Both the position numbers and the translations under genes were made by a program. From an uncultured Eggerthellaceae bacterium (GTDB taxonomy: Bacteria; Actinomycetota; Coriobacteriia; Coriobacteriales; Eggerthellaceae): a DNA stretch of 64,000 nt. The notes beneath the pieces are model-generated. The model was not told where the DNA came from and did no database searches. It was given only the letters and a program-made list of their open reading frames with translations. Positions within the stretch are counted from its first letter, which is position 1. Each line of letters starts with the position of its first letter. Location of the stretch: positions 124,001 through 188,000 of the forward strand of contig CAUDUM010000004.1 in assembly GCA_958452575.1 (NCBI GenBank), given 5' to 3'. This document shows positions 1 through 10,357 of this stretch, piece by piece.

Positions 1-852
1 GTGGTGCATGAGGCCGATCACCGTGTCGCCCTCGGCGTCGGCGGCCTGGATCTTCTCCACCACCCAGGGCAGCAGGTCGTCGTCCACGCGGCCGGCGGTG
101 ATGTGCTCGTTCTCGCTGTAGCCGGTGTCGGCATCGGGGCTGTAGCGGCCCGAGTCCACCGCGACGATGGTGAACTTGCCCAGGTCGACCGTATAGGACA
201 GCTCACCCGCTATCTCACCCGCGTCGTGGTTGGGGTTGGTGAAGTACTCGGCCTCGCAGTCTCCGTTGTAGCCGAAGTTCGCATAGATCTTGCGGAAGTC
301 GTCGGCCGTGGTGGTTTCGGCATACTCCTTCGAGCCGTTCTCAAACGTGCAGGAGTCCTCGTAGTTGAACACGTCATGGTTTCCGTTGATGACGAACACC
401 TCGGTGTCGGTTTCGTCCTCGATGGCCTGGAAGCGTTCGGCCAGCTGCTCGTGGCCCAGCTTCTCGCCGTCCTTGGTCAAATCGCCCGACACCACCAGGA
501 TGTCGGGGGCGTCCTCGCGCACCATCTGCAGCGCGGCATCCAGGATGGAGCCCGATTCCTCGAGCATCTTCGGATCGCCGCCCACGTAGGTCTCGTAGTC
601 CTCGCAGTCGCTCACGTAGTTGAGCGGATAGTAGTGCGTATCGGACAAGACGGCGATCTTGATATCGGCGTCTCCCGCGGCGTTGCCATCGGCATCGCCC
701 GGCGTGGCCTCAGCGGCGTTCTGCGCGGGCTCGTCGGCAAATGCCGAAAGGGTGGTAAGCCCTCCCACCGGCAGCGCCAACGCCAGCGCCAGAACCGCCG
801 CAAGCGCCGCGCGGAACCCGCGAACGACCGCGTTTTCCAAGTGATCTTTCAT
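1..852 (-). CDS. Secreted calcineurin-like metallophosphoesterase, C-terminus outside window
   Basis: Translating the minus strand from the ATG at 852 gives 284 residues without a stop, so the gene runs off the left edge. The N-terminus is a signal peptide: charged start, an Ala/Leu-rich hydrophobic core, and a likely cleavage after AFA. The mature part carries the metallophosphoesterase signatures LSDTHYYP, VVSGDLTKDG and INGNHDV, and a terminal GLMHH at the edge, which supply the His/Asp/Asn ligands of a two-metal centre. The family hydrolyses phosphomono- or diesters, here outside the cytoplasm. The substrate cannot be inferred. A plus-strand open frame over the same DNA is a high-GC shadow. 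Confidence 0.85.
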   Translation of the reverse strand, partial: MKDHLENAVVRGFRAALAAVLALALALPVGGLTTLSAFADEPAQNAAEATPGDADGNAAGDADIKIAVLSDTHYYPLNYVSDCEDYETYVGGDPKMLEESGSILDAALQMVREDAPDILVVSGDLTKDGEKLGHEQLAERFQAIEDETDTEVFVINGNHDVFNYEDSCTFENGSKEYAETTTADDFRKIYANFGYNGDCEAEYFTNPNHDAGEIAGELSYTVDLGKFTIVAVDSGRYSPDADTGYSENEHITAGRVDDDLLPWVVEKIQAADAEGDTVIGLMHH

Positions 853-1110
853 CCCCAACCTCTTCCAATCGTTCACTGCGACCGCGCCCTTGAAAGAGGC
901 GCGTTCGGGTGCGAAATACCCGAAAGAAATGCGGTTGAACGATAAGGAACGAGCGTAAAGAGGCTGAAAAATCTAGTTAAAGCAGGGGTTATCTTTCTGC
1001 AAAATATTACGTTTGCGCAGATGGATCAAGAAAAGTATCTCTTATCGATTCAGTATGTTTATGAACCTAACGTGAATCTGGGTTTAAATGCACCCGAAAC
1101 ATCGATCTCT
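853..1110. other. Intergenic region upstream of the metallophosphoesterase
   Basis: This AT-rich stretch separates the phosphoesterase start from the groEL terminator. It should hold the minus-strand promoter and leader of the phosphoesterase, but I see no convincing -35/-10 pair. No gene is supported here. Confidence 0.4.
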
Positions 1111-1152
1111 CCAAAACGAAAAAGGCCTGCCGCCTCGAAAGGCGGCAGGCCT
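1111..1152 (-). terminator. Rho-independent terminator of groESL
   Basis: On the minus strand a perfect 12-bp stem (AGGCCTGCCGCC and its complement) with a 6-nt loop is followed by TTTTCGTTTT. It lies about 55 bp past the groEL stop. Confidence 0.9.
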
Positions 1153-1206
1153 CATGCCCTCAGATTCGTGCGGTACGCGGAAAGCGTTTCGGCTCAGCGC
1201 TGAGGC

Positions 1207-2844
<1,638 letters not shown>

Positions 2845-2903
2845 GATGTTTGCCTATCCTTTCAGATGAAGTGTCAGCGTGGTGTCGGTTTCGACGATGC
2901 GGG

Positions 2904-3191
2904 TTACTCGCAGATGGCGTAGATGTCGTCGGCGCGCAGGATCAGCACGTCCTCGCCGCCGTAGTGCACCTCGGTTCCGCCGTACTTGCCGTAGATGACC
3001 TTGTCGCCGACCTTCACGGGAACGGGCACCAGGTTGCCGTTCTTGTCCAGCTTGCCCTCGCCCACGGCGATGACCTCGCCGGTCTGGGGCTTCTCCTTGG
3101 CCTCGCTTGCCAGATACAGGCCAGACGCGGTGGTCTGCTCGGCCTCGTCGGCCTTCACAATCACGCGATCACCCAGCGGTTTCAAGCTCAT
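2904..3191 (-). CDS. groES: Co-chaperonin GroES
   Basis: This 95-residue protein is the GroES lid of the GroEL chamber. The ATG at 3191 is chosen because it gives the canonical start MSLKPLGDRVIVK; an upstream in-frame start would add about 46 unlikely residues that run back into the CIRCE operator. The mobile-loop region (EAEQTTASGLYLA) and the GDKVIYGKYGGTEV segment are intact. It is the first gene of the groES-groEL operon. Confidence 0.97.
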   Translation of the reverse strand: MSLKPLGDRVIVKADEAEQTTASGLYLASEAKEKPQTGEVIAVGEGKLDKNGNLVPVPVKVGDKVIYGKYGGTEVHYGGEDVLILRADDIYAICE

Positions 3192-3318
3192 AGCGCATGC
3201 CTTCCTTCCAAGTAGTAGGTGTTGTTCGGCATGGCGGGAAAGCAGCCTGGGCGATCGGATGGCTTCCGTCGGGCGCGTCTCTTGGCGTCCGTCGGTTGCC
3301 GCCCGCGCGGTCCGACTG

Positions 3319-3345
3319 CTAGCACTCACGCATGCCGAGTGCTAA
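3319..3345. promoter_or_regulatory. CIRCE operator (HrcA binding site)
   Basis: The inverted repeat reads CTAGCACTC-N9-GAGTGCTAA, one base away from the consensus TTAGCACTC-N9-GAGTGCTAA. It lies just after the predicted transcription start of groES, the standard position for HrcA repression of chaperonin operons. The hrcA gene is not in this window. Confidence 0.93.
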
Positions 3346-3355
3346 ACAATGTGTA

Positions 3356-3383
3356 ACTATAGCAGCGCCGCTATCGAATGCAA
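3356..3383 (-). promoter_or_regulatory. groESL promoter
   Basis: Minus-strand -35 TTGCAT (3383-3378) and -10 TATAGT (3361-3356) are separated by 16 bp. The expected start point falls at the edge of the CIRCE element, so repressor binding would block transcription. Confidence 0.75.
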
Positions 3384-3456
3384 GCCGAATTGAGGAAATC
3401 TGAGTGAACGGGACTTAGGTTTTGCCAAATCGTCAAAATGTCGTCACATTTGAGGC

Positions 3457-4140
3457 CTACGCCCCCGGCCGCACCAGGCCGCTCTCGTAGGCGGCGATCA
3501 CCAGGCCGGCGCGGTCGTGAGCGTCGAGCTTCTGCATGATGCGCGCCAGGTGCGTCTTGACGGTCGCGGGTGAGATCACCAGCTTGCCGGCGATCTCGTC
3601 GTTGGAGAGCCCACGGGCCACCAGGATCAGGATTTCGCGCTCGCGGTCGGTAAGCGCGGCGATGCCGTCTGCTGCATGCGGACGCGCGTACGGACGCGAC
3701 GCCGCAAACGTCTCCACCAGGCGCTTCATCACGGACGGCTGGATAAGGGCGTCCCCCTGGGCCACGACATGCAGGGCGTCCACGATGTCGTCGGGCTCAG
3801 CGTCTTTCAGCAGGAAGCCGCTCGCACCCGCAGCCAGCGCGTCGTAGACGTACTCGTCCAGATCGAACGTCGTCAGGATGAGGACGTGGGTATGGGGCAG
3901 CTTGGGGTTGGCCTTGATATCGCGGGTGGCATCGATGCCGTTCATGCGCGGCATGCGGATGTCCATGAGCACCACATCGGGCGCCAACCGCTGCGCCAAC
4001 TCGACCGCCTCCAGGCCGTCGCGCGCCTCCCCCACCACGTCGATGCCGTCGTAGGAGAGCAGGATCAGCCTGAATCCGCTGCGCACCAGATCCTGGTCAT
4101 CGGCGATCAGGACGCGCAAAGGCCGCTCATTCGCCGTCAT
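3457..4140 (-). CDS. NarL/LuxR-family response regulator
   Basis: This 227-residue regulator has an N-terminal receiver domain (acidic pocket ADDQ near residues 13-16, phospho-acceptor Asp about 60 in VVLMDIRMP, conserved Lys in FLLKDAEP) and a C-terminal LuxR helix-turn-helix (ALTDREREILILVARGLS, then PATVKTHLARIMQKL). The ATG at 4140 is used because MTANERPLRVLIADDQ is the normal domain start; the longer frame only extends into the kinase gene. It overlaps the upstream kinase by 14 bp, so the pair is translationally coupled. Target genes are unknown. Confidence 0.93.
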   Translation of the reverse strand: MTANERPLRVLIADDQDLVRSGFRLILLSYDGIDVVGEARDGLEAVELAQRLAPDVVLMDIRMPRMNGIDATRDIKANPKLPHTHVLILTTFDLDEYVYDALAAGASGFLLKDAEPDDIVDALHVVAQGDALIQPSVMKRLVETFAASRPYARPHAADGIAALTDREREILILVARGLSNDEIAGKLVISPATVKTHLARIMQKLDAHDRAGLVIAAYESGLVRPGA

Positions 4141-5401
4141 GGGGTGCCTCCTGTTCCGAACCCTTCGCGGCAAACGGCACGCGCACATGCACCGCGAAGC
4201 CGCCTCCCGGAAGATCCCCCGCCTCAAGGCTTCCGCCCAGAAGGCGTGCACGCTCCGCCATGCCGAGGATGCCGTTGCCCGAGCCATCCGACGCGGCGGG
4301 ATAGCGGCCCGGCTGCAACGGGCTGCCGTATCCGCGCCCATCATCGGAGACGAGCAGATCGGCAACGCCGTCGACGGAGGACAGCGTTATCGACGCATGC
4401 GACGCCGCGGCATGCTTGACGATATTGGTAGCCGCCTCGCGCGCGATGGCGAACAGCGCCAGATCGACATGCGCGGGCACGCGATCGCGATCGTAGGCGG
4501 CGTTTTCGATGCGGCACGCCACGCCCGCGCTCTGCAGGTAATCCGCGATGTCGGAGAATCGGTCGGTGCCGGCCGTCGGCACCGTCTCGGCCGGAGCATC
4601 GCCATGGCGCAGCACGCCGATCATGCTGCGGATGTTCTCGAGCGCGCTTTTGGCGGTGGTCCGCGCAGCGGCGATGGCCTCCTTGGCGGCCTCGGGGTCG
4701 CGATCGATCAGACGCTCGGCGGCCGCGGTCTGCACGCTCACCGCCAACAGCGAATGCGCCGTGATGTCATGCACCTCGCGCGCGATGCGCACGCGCTCCT
4801 CCTCCACGCGGCGCGCCGCCTCCTCCTCGCGCGTGCGCTCCGCCTCCGCGGCGCGGCGCTCGGTTTCGCGCACGTAGTCCTGATGCGAACGAAAGCCGTA
4901 GCCTGCGGCGGTCGCCGCCGCGATCAACCCCATGTTCTGCACCTGCATGAAAAACGCCAGCGTGAGCGTGACCGACGAGCCGGGGAACAGGAGAAACCCC
5001 AGCATCGCCAGCGCGGCGGCGATCACGGCCTCGCCAAGCGAGCGCTCGGAGGCAAGCGTGAACAGCGCCACCAGGATGCCTATCGGCGACAGCGCCACAC
5101 CCGCGTACACGTTCTGCAGCGCGAAATGCGCCACCAACACGAACGCCGCAACGGGCCAGGGGAACACGCGGCGCACCGCCAGCGGGAACGTGGTGAGCGC
5201 GAGCGCGACGAACACCCCGAACTCGGGAACGATGTTCACCAATCCCAAGTATTGGCGCATGGCGAGGTCGGGGAAGATGATCGAGGACACCGTCAGCATC
5301 AGCTGCATGCACGCCACCGCGAAGGCGGCCAACGCCACGACGACGTCGATGGCCCAGTCCTTCGAGCTCATGCTGCGGTTGCTTTTGAGGAAGTCTTCCA
5401 T
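4127..5401 (-). CDS. Membrane sensor histidine kinase (HisKA_3/DesK-NarX type)
   Basis: This is a 424-residue membrane kinase. About five hydrophobic segments fill residues 17-165, followed by a Glu/Arg-rich coiled coil (about 176-207). The dimerisation helix carries the phospho-acceptor His 211 in REVHDITAHSL. The HATPase domain has an N-box (REAATNIVKHA), a G1 box (VSDDGRGYG) and a G2 box (GNGILGMAERA). There is almost no extracellular loop, so the signal is probably sensed within the membrane. It pairs with the overlapping NarL-type regulator. The stimulus cannot be read from the sequence. Confidence 0.92.
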   Translation of the reverse strand: MEDFLKSNRSMSSKDWAIDVVVALAAFAVACMQLMLTVSSIIFPDLAMRQYLGLVNIVPEFGVFVALALTTFPLAVRRVFPWPVAAFVLVAHFALQNVYAGVALSPIGILVALFTLASERSLGEAVIAAALAMLGFLLFPGSSVTLTLAFFMQVQNMGLIAAATAAGYGFRSHQDYVRETERRAAEAERTREEEAARRVEEERVRIAREVHDITAHSLLAVSVQTAAAERLIDRDPEAAKEAIAAARTTAKSALENIRSMIGVLRHGDAPAETVPTAGTDRFSDIADYLQSAGVACRIENAAYDRDRVPAHVDLALFAIAREAATNIVKHAAASHASITLSSVDGVADLLVSDDGRGYGSPLQPGRYPAASDGSGNGILGMAERARLLGGSLEAGDLPGGGFAVHVRVPFAAKGSEQEAPHDGE

Positions 5402-5455
5402 ACGGCCATGGTATACGATGCGCGGCGCGAGGCGCCATACCGCAAGCGCTGTATC

Positions 5456-6277
5456 TTATTCGTAAAACGCCGTGCTGGGAAACGGCGGCTCGAGGGCGCG
5501 CTTGAACGCGTAGGCGCGGGCGCGGCGCAGCACGTCGTCGACCAGCGCGCGATCATGGCCGCGCGCCGCCACGGCCTCGACGTCCATCCCGTGCTCGAAA
5601 TGCGCCTCCAGGATGTCGTCGAGCTCGGCGTAATCGACGCCCAGGCTGCGCTCGTCCTGCTGATCGGGAGCGAGCTCGGCGCTGGGGGGCTTGACCAGCA
5701 CATGCTCCGGGATGGGAGGCACCTCGCCCCGCTCCGCCGCGCTCTCGTTGCGCCAGCGGGACAGCGCGTAAACGTCGGTTTTGTAGATGCCGCCTATCGG
5801 AGCGAACGCGCCTGCCGTGTCGCCATAGAGCGTGGAGTAGCCCATCATCGCCTCGCTCTTGTTGCCGGTGTTGACCAGCATCCAGCCATGGGCGTTGGAC
5901 AGCGCCATCAGGCACACCATGCGGCAGCGCGCCTGCGTGTTCTCGGAGGCGAGTCCCGACAGCCGCCCGCCGCACGCGTCGGCGAGCACGCGGGCAAACG
6001 CCTCGTAGGGCTCTCTGATCGACACGATGCGGGTGGCGATGCCCAGATTGCGCGCCAGATCCTCCGCATCGGTGACAGAGTGGTCGGTGGAATAAGGACC
6101 CGGCAGCAGCACGCCGTGCACGTGGTCGGCTCCAAACGCGTCGACGCACATCGCGGCGACCAAGCTGGAATCGATGCCGCCGGATAACCCGATGACGATA
6201 TCGGTGAATCCGGCGTTGCGGGCGTATTCCTTCAGCGCGTCCGTGCACGCAGCGTATTTTTGCGAAGCATCCATCAT
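5456..6277 (-). CDS. nadE: NAD+ synthetase
   Basis: This 273-residue protein makes NAD+ from deamido-NAD+ and ATP. It has the PP-loop SGGIDSS (about residues 30-36), the NTGNKSEAMMGYSTLYGD segment that binds deamido-NAD and Mg-ATP, and the PPSAEL motif near the C-terminus. No N-terminal nitrilase domain is present, so it should use ammonia directly or act with a separate amidase. AAAGGGG lies upstream of the two consecutive ATG codons at 6277 and 6274. It follows hypB by about 50 bp on the same strand and may be co-transcribed. Confidence 0.95.
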   Translation of the reverse strand: MMDASQKYAACTDALKEYARNAGFTDIVIGLSGGIDSSLVAAMCVDAFGADHVHGVLLPGPYSTDHSVTDAEDLARNLGIATRIVSIREPYEAFARVLADACGGRLSGLASENTQARCRMVCLMALSNAHGWMLVNTGNKSEAMMGYSTLYGDTAGAFAPIGGIYKTDVYALSRWRNESAAERGEVPPIPEHVLVKPPSAELAPDQQDERSLGVDYAELDDILEAHFEHGMDVEAVAARGHDRALVDDVLRRARAYAFKRALEPPFPSTAFYE

Positions 6278-6328
6278 GCGCCCCTTTCGTCCCGGAACAC
6301 AGTATGCCCGTCCTCCGTTGCGAAGAGG

Positions 6329-6982
6329 TTACTGGATCGCGCGGATCTTGTCCGCCAGCCAGCCGGCCCACTCCGGCACGCCGTCGCCCTTGGTGGCGGC
6401 GATGGGAAAGATGGGGGCGGCGGGGTTGAGCTGCTTGACGGACGACTCGAACGCCTCGCGATCGAAGTTGAACACGGGCATCGTGTCCACCTTGTTCAGG
6501 ATGACCGCCTGGGATGCCTGGAACACGCCGGGATACTTGAGCGGCTTGTCGTCGCCCTCGGGCACCGACAGGATCATCACCTTGATGTTCTCGCCCAGGT
6601 CGAAGTCGGTGGGGCACACCAGGTTGCCCACGTTCTCGATGATGATCAGATCGAGGCGCTCCAGATCGAGAACGTCGACTGCGCGTTTGATCATCGCGCT
6701 TTCCAGATGGCAGGCGCCGCCGGTGTTGATCTGGACGGCTGCCGTGCCCTGCGCCTTGATCTTCTCGGCGTCGACGCTGCTGGCGATATCGCCTTCGATG
6801 ACCGCGATGTTGAACTCGTCGCGCAACGCATCGATGGTCGCCAGGATCGTCGAGGTCTTGCCCGAGCCGGGGCTGGCCAGCAGATCGACCACGTAGACGT
6901 GGTTTTGGGCAAAGCGCTCGCGCAGCTCCGCCGCGATGGAGTCGTTCTTCTGCAGGATCGGCTGCTTCATGTCTATCTTCAT
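6329..6982 (-). CDS. hypB: Hydrogenase nickel-incorporation GTPase HypB
   Basis: This 217-residue SIMIBI-class GTPase delivers nickel to the large subunit of [NiFe]-hydrogenase together with HypA. Visible motifs are the P-loop ASPGSGKTS, the switch EGDIASSVDA, the metal site GGACHLE, and the NKVD base-recognition motif. The N-terminus (MKIDMKQPILQKN) has neither the His-rich nickel store nor the CxxCGC high-affinity site of some HypB proteins, so it is the minimal form. Its start overlaps the hypA stop by 4 bp. No hydrogenase structural gene is present in this window. Confidence 0.95.
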   Translation of the reverse strand: MKIDMKQPILQKNDSIAAELRERFAQNHVYVVDLLASPGSGKTSTILATIDALRDEFNIAVIEGDIASSVDAEKIKAQGTAAVQINTGGACHLESAMIKRAVDVLDLERLDLIIIENVGNLVCPTDFDLGENIKVMILSVPEGDDKPLKYPGVFQASQAVILNKVDTMPVFNFDREAFESSVKQLNPAAPIFPIAATKGDGVPEWAGWLADKIRAIQ

Positions 6983-7350
6983 GCGGATTCCTCCTCGTCG
7001 TCGGGAATGTCCACCTCGATGGAATCGATCTGCAGCTCGCGCCCGGCAAGGAGCTCGGTGGCAAAGCTATCGCATTCGGGGCAGAACATATGGAAGCGAT
7101 CGTGCTCGAATTCGGCACCGCATTCGAGGCAGCGGCTTTTGGGCTTGATCATGTTGATGGTCAGCTCCGCATCGCTGACGAACGGGTCGTCCTCGGTCAG
7201 CGCCTCGAACGCGAACACGAGCGCGTCCTGGATGCACTCGGTCATCTCGCCCACGGAAAGCGAGACTTTGAGCACCTTGTCTGCGCCGGCCTCGTGCGCC
7301 GACTTGGTGACCGCGTCCATCACGCCGGTCATGATGCCCAGCTCATGCAT
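6979..7350 (-). CDS. hypA: Hydrogenase maturation nickel metallochaperone HypA
   Basis: This 123-residue protein starts MHELGIM, where Met1 and His2 form the family's nickel site. The C-terminal zinc ribbon is CLECG...CPECD. The ATG at 7350 is preceded by GGGAGGG, which settles the start against a longer upstream frame. The 4-bp overlap with hypB indicates one operon for nickel insertion into [NiFe]-hydrogenase. The acidic tail (DIPDDEEESA) is a little longer than usual. Confidence 0.95.
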   Translation of the reverse strand: MHELGIMTGVMDAVTKSAHEAGADKVLKVSLSVGEMTECIQDALVFAFEALTEDDPFVSDAELTINMIKPKSRCLECGAEFEHDRFHMFCPECDSFATELLAGRELQIDSIEVDIPDDEEESA

Positions 7351-7689
7351 GGCGGGCCCTCCCTTCTGTTCCGCACCATAATAGAGCAAGCGCCGCCCGC
7401 CCGATCGCGAGACCAGGCGGGCGGCGCGCCGACGCGGACGCTGTACGGCGATTCGCCTTCGGATGCAGATCTGCGGCCGTTGGACGACGTTGCGAACGCC
7501 TCGACATGAGAAGGTGACGAACGGAACCGGGCGCGCGTCCAACTTTGCCCAAAAGTCTCAGGTCGGGAAGTCGACTTGAAGGCGGATCGGGCAACTGCGC
7601 TCCAAGGCGCCGCCGAGAGCAAGATTCAGGTCGTCCAACGGGCAAAACCCGCACCGCGACCCCTTTTCCGGATCAGTAGGCAATGCGCG
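7351..7689. other. Intergenic region with a 12-bp GC-only inverted repeat
   Basis: No gene is supported between hypA and copA. A perfect 12-bp inverted repeat (7390-7401 with 7416-7427, arm GCGCCGCCCGCC) lies 40 bp upstream of hypA; it lacks a T-run on either strand, so it is probably not a simple terminator. A TATTAT-like -10 (7383-7378, minus) follows it and could serve hypA. A weak hairpin around 7640-7655 may end the copA transcript. Confidence 0.4.
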
Positions 7690-7899
7690 CTATGCGATCA
7701 TCTCTGCTTCGTAGTCTTGCTCGACGACTGCGTTCACCAGCACGTCGTCAGCGACGTCGGCGGACAGCTTGACGGTCGCCTTCTCGCCTTCCAGATCGAC
7801 GATCGCCTCCTCGACGCCGTCGATGGCCTCGAGCGTCTTTTTGACGCGTGCCACGCAGTGCTGGCACATCATTCCGCCCACATGCAGGGTCTTCTCCAT
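7690..7899 (-). CDS. Possible internally initiated CopZ-like copper chaperone
   Basis: Within copA and in the same frame, AAAAGGAG sits about 6 nt before an ATG at 7899. Starting there yields 69 residues (MEKTLHVGGMMCQHCVARV...), exactly the size and fold of a free CopZ chaperone. I infer that the cell could make both the fused domain and a separate chaperone from one mRNA. The alternative is that the Shine-Dalgarno is a relic of a former separate copZ gene whose stop codon was lost by fusion. The sequence does not decide between the two. Confidence 0.5.
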   Translation of the reverse strand: MEKTLHVGGMMCQHCVARVKKTLEAIDGVEEAIVDLEGEKATVKLSADVADDVLVNAVVEQDYEAEMIA

Positions 7900-10347
7900 G
7901 ATGATCTCCTTTTCGCCTTGATCTTTTCCTTCATCGCCGGCGATGCCGACGCTGATGCCTTCTTGAGAGGACGGCTCCTCCACGACCCTGACCTCGATCC
8001 CGCGCGCCTGCGTCACCGCCGGATCGGGTCCCTCCGCGAGTTCCGGAATCGCCGCGGGCTTCCACGTGCGCAGACGCAGCGCGTTGCTCACGACGCACAC
8101 CGAGCTCAGCGACATGGCCGCCGCCGCGATCATCGGGTTGAGGTTGAACCCGATCCCCGACAGCACGCCCGCCGCCACCGGAATGCAGATCGCGTTGTAG
8201 AACAGCGCCCAGAACAGGTTCTGCTTGATGTTGCGCATCGTCGCGCGTGACAAGCCGATCGCAGCCGGAACATCCGCCAGGTCGCTGTGCATGAGCACGA
8301 TGTCCGCGCTCTCGATGGCAATGTCGGTGCCCGCGCCGATCGCGATGCCCACGTCGGCGCGCGCCAGAGCCGGCGCGTCATTGATGCCGTCGCCCACCAT
8401 GGCCACGCGCCCCTTTTGCGCCAAGTCGCGGATCACTTGCTCCTTGCCGTCGGGCTTTACGCCTGCGATCACACTGCCGACGCCCACCTGACGCTGAATG
8501 GCGGCCGCCGTGCGCTCGTTATCGCCGGTGAGCATGACGGTGTCGATGCCCATGCGGCCCAGCTCGCCGATCGCCGCCGCGCTGGTGGGCTTGACCACGT
8601 CGGCAACGGCGATGACGCCGACGAGCCTGCCCCCGCGTGCGAAGAACAACACGGTTTTGCCGTCGTCCGCCATGCGTTCGGCAGCTTCCCGCGCCGCTGA
8701 AACATCGATGCCGCGATCGGCCATCAACCGCGCGTTGCCTGCAAGGCAGGTTGCGCCCGCGATCGTCGCCTCGACGCCGCCTCCTGGGATCTGCGCGAAC
8801 CCGTCGGCTTCCCGGGGGACGACCCCGATGCTCTTCCCGTATGCGACGATCGCCTGAGCGAGCGGGTGCTCGCTTTTGCGCTCGAGGCCGCACGCCATGC
8901 CCACAAGATCGGCCGCGCTGCAACCGAACGCCACGACATCGGTGACCTGCGGCTCGCCTTTGGTGATGGTGCCCGTCTTGTCGAACACCACCGTCTTGAC
9001 CGCGCACGCCGTCTCCAGCGCATCGGCCGACTTCACCAGGATGCCGCTTGTCGCACCGCGCCCCGTGCCCACCATGATGGCAGTCGGCGTGGCCAAGCCC
9101 AGTGCGCAGGGGCAGCTGATCACCAGCACGCTGATGGCGTGATTGGCGGCCTGGGCGAGCGTCCCGCCGATCGCCAGCCACACGACGAACGTGACCAGCG
9201 CGATGGCGATGACCGCCGGCACGAACACACCGGAGATCTTGTCCGCCATCTTCTCAATGGGAGCCTTTGAGCTGGTCGCCTCATCCACCAGACGGATGAT
9301 CCCCGCCAGCGTCGTATCTGCCCCCACGCGCTCGGCGCGCATGGCAAACCATCCCGTGCGGTTGATCGTCGCGCCGGTAACCGCAGCGCCCGCGCCCTTC
9401 TCCACCGGCACGCTTTCGCCCGTGATCACCGACTCGTCGACCGTGCCCGATCCCTCGACCACCACGCCGTCGACGGGGATCGCCTCGCCCGCCTTGACCA
9501 CCAGGACGTCGCCGGGACGCACCTGCTCGGCGGGGACCTGCTCCTCGGAGCCGTCGGCGCGGCGGCGCGTGGCCACCTTGGGGGACAGGTCCATCAGCTT
9601 GGAGATGGCGTCGGTCGTCTTGCCTTTGGCGCGCGCCTCGAAATACTTGCCCAGTGTGATCAATGTGAGGATCATCGCCGCGGATTCAAAGTACAGGTCC
9701 ATCGCCGCCGCGTGAGCGCTCGACGCATCACCCGCGCCCAGCGCCGCACCGATACGGTAGATCGCCGCGATCCCGTAGACGGTGGAGGCGGTGGAGCCCA
9801 GCGCGATGAGCGAGTCCATGTTGGGACCGCCATGCGCGAGCGTCGTGAACCCCACGCGGAAGAACTTGAAGTTGACGAAAATCACCGGCAGCAGCAGCAA
9901 AAACTGGGTGAAGGCGAAGATCATCACGTTCTGGTCGCCCAAAAACACCGCCGGCAAGGGCCAGTCGAACATATGCCCCATCGACAAGTAGAACAGCGGG
10001 ATGGTGAAGACGAACGACACGATCAGCCGCGTGCGCACCTGCTTGGCTTCTTTTGCCGCGGCTTCCTGGCGCGCGTTCCCGCGGGCGACGGAAGAGACGG
10101 CCGGCGCTCCCGATGCGGGATCGGTGGACGCTGCATCGATGCGCGGCGTGGCGCCGTAGCCCGCCTTCTCGACCGCCGCGCAGATCGCGGCCGTCGTGGC
10201 GGGGTCGCCGTCGTATTCCACTTCCATCGAGTTTTTCAGCAGGTTGACCGAGGCATGCTGGACGCCCTCCACTTTGCTGGAGGCTTTCTCCACGCGCGCC
10301 GAGCACGCCGCGCAGGTCATTCCCGTCACATCGAAAGTCTGTTTCAT
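7690..10347 (-). CDS. copA: Cu(+)-exporting P1B-type ATPase with fused C-terminal CopZ domain
   Basis: This 885-residue ATPase exports Cu(I). The order is: an N-terminal heavy-metal-associated domain (GMTCAACSARVEK), membrane helices, the actuator loop TGES, the transport motif SCPCALG, the phosphorylation site DKTGTITKGE, the SEHP nucleotide motif, GDGINDAPALA, and a last membrane pair with YNAICIP and MSLSSVCVVSNALRLR typical of Cu(+) pumps. After a roughly 50-residue linker comes a second heavy-metal domain, GMMCQHCVARVKK, at the C-terminus. The start at 10347 gives MKQTFDVTGMTC. It follows csoR by 10 bp and is under the same copper-responsive promoter. Confidence 0.95.
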   Translation of the reverse strand: MKQTFDVTGMTCAACSARVEKASSKVEGVQHASVNLLKNSMEVEYDGDPATTAAICAAVEKAGYGATPRIDAASTDPASGAPAVSSVARGNARQEAAAKEAKQVRTRLIVSFVFTIPLFYLSMGHMFDWPLPAVFLGDQNVMIFAFTQFLLLLPVIFVNFKFFRVGFTTLAHGGPNMDSLIALGSTASTVYGIAAIYRIGAALGAGDASSAHAAAMDLYFESAAMILTLITLGKYFEARAKGKTTDAISKLMDLSPKVATRRRADGSEEQVPAEQVRPGDVLVVKAGEAIPVDGVVVEGSGTVDESVITGESVPVEKGAGAAVTGATINRTGWFAMRAERVGADTTLAGIIRLVDEATSSKAPIEKMADKISGVFVPAVIAIALVTFVVWLAIGGTLAQAANHAISVLVISCPCALGLATPTAIMVGTGRGATSGILVKSADALETACAVKTVVFDKTGTITKGEPQVTDVVAFGCSAADLVGMACGLERKSEHPLAQAIVAYGKSIGVVPREADGFAQIPGGGVEATIAGATCLAGNARLMADRGIDVSAAREAAERMADDGKTVLFFARGGRLVGVIAVADVVKPTSAAAIGELGRMGIDTVMLTGDNERTAAAIQRQVGVGSVIAGVKPDGKEQVIRDLAQKGRVAMVGDGINDAPALARADVGIAIGAGTDIAIESADIVLMHSDLADVPAAIGLSRATMRNIKQNLFWALFYNAICIPVAAGVLSGIGFNLNPMIAAAAMSLSSVCVVSNALRLRTWKPAAIPELAEGPDPAVTQARGIEVRVVEEPSSQEGISVGIAGDEGKDQGEKEIIMEKTLHVGGMMCQHCVARVKKTLEAIDGVEEAIVDLEGEKATVKLSADVADDVLVNAVVEQDYEAEMIA

Positions 10348-10357
10348 GGCGCGCCTC

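Noticed and set aside
1..945. Plus-strand open frame of 314 codons over the phosphoesterase
   Set aside because: The minus strand encodes a signal peptide and clear metallophosphoesterase motifs; the plus frame has none.
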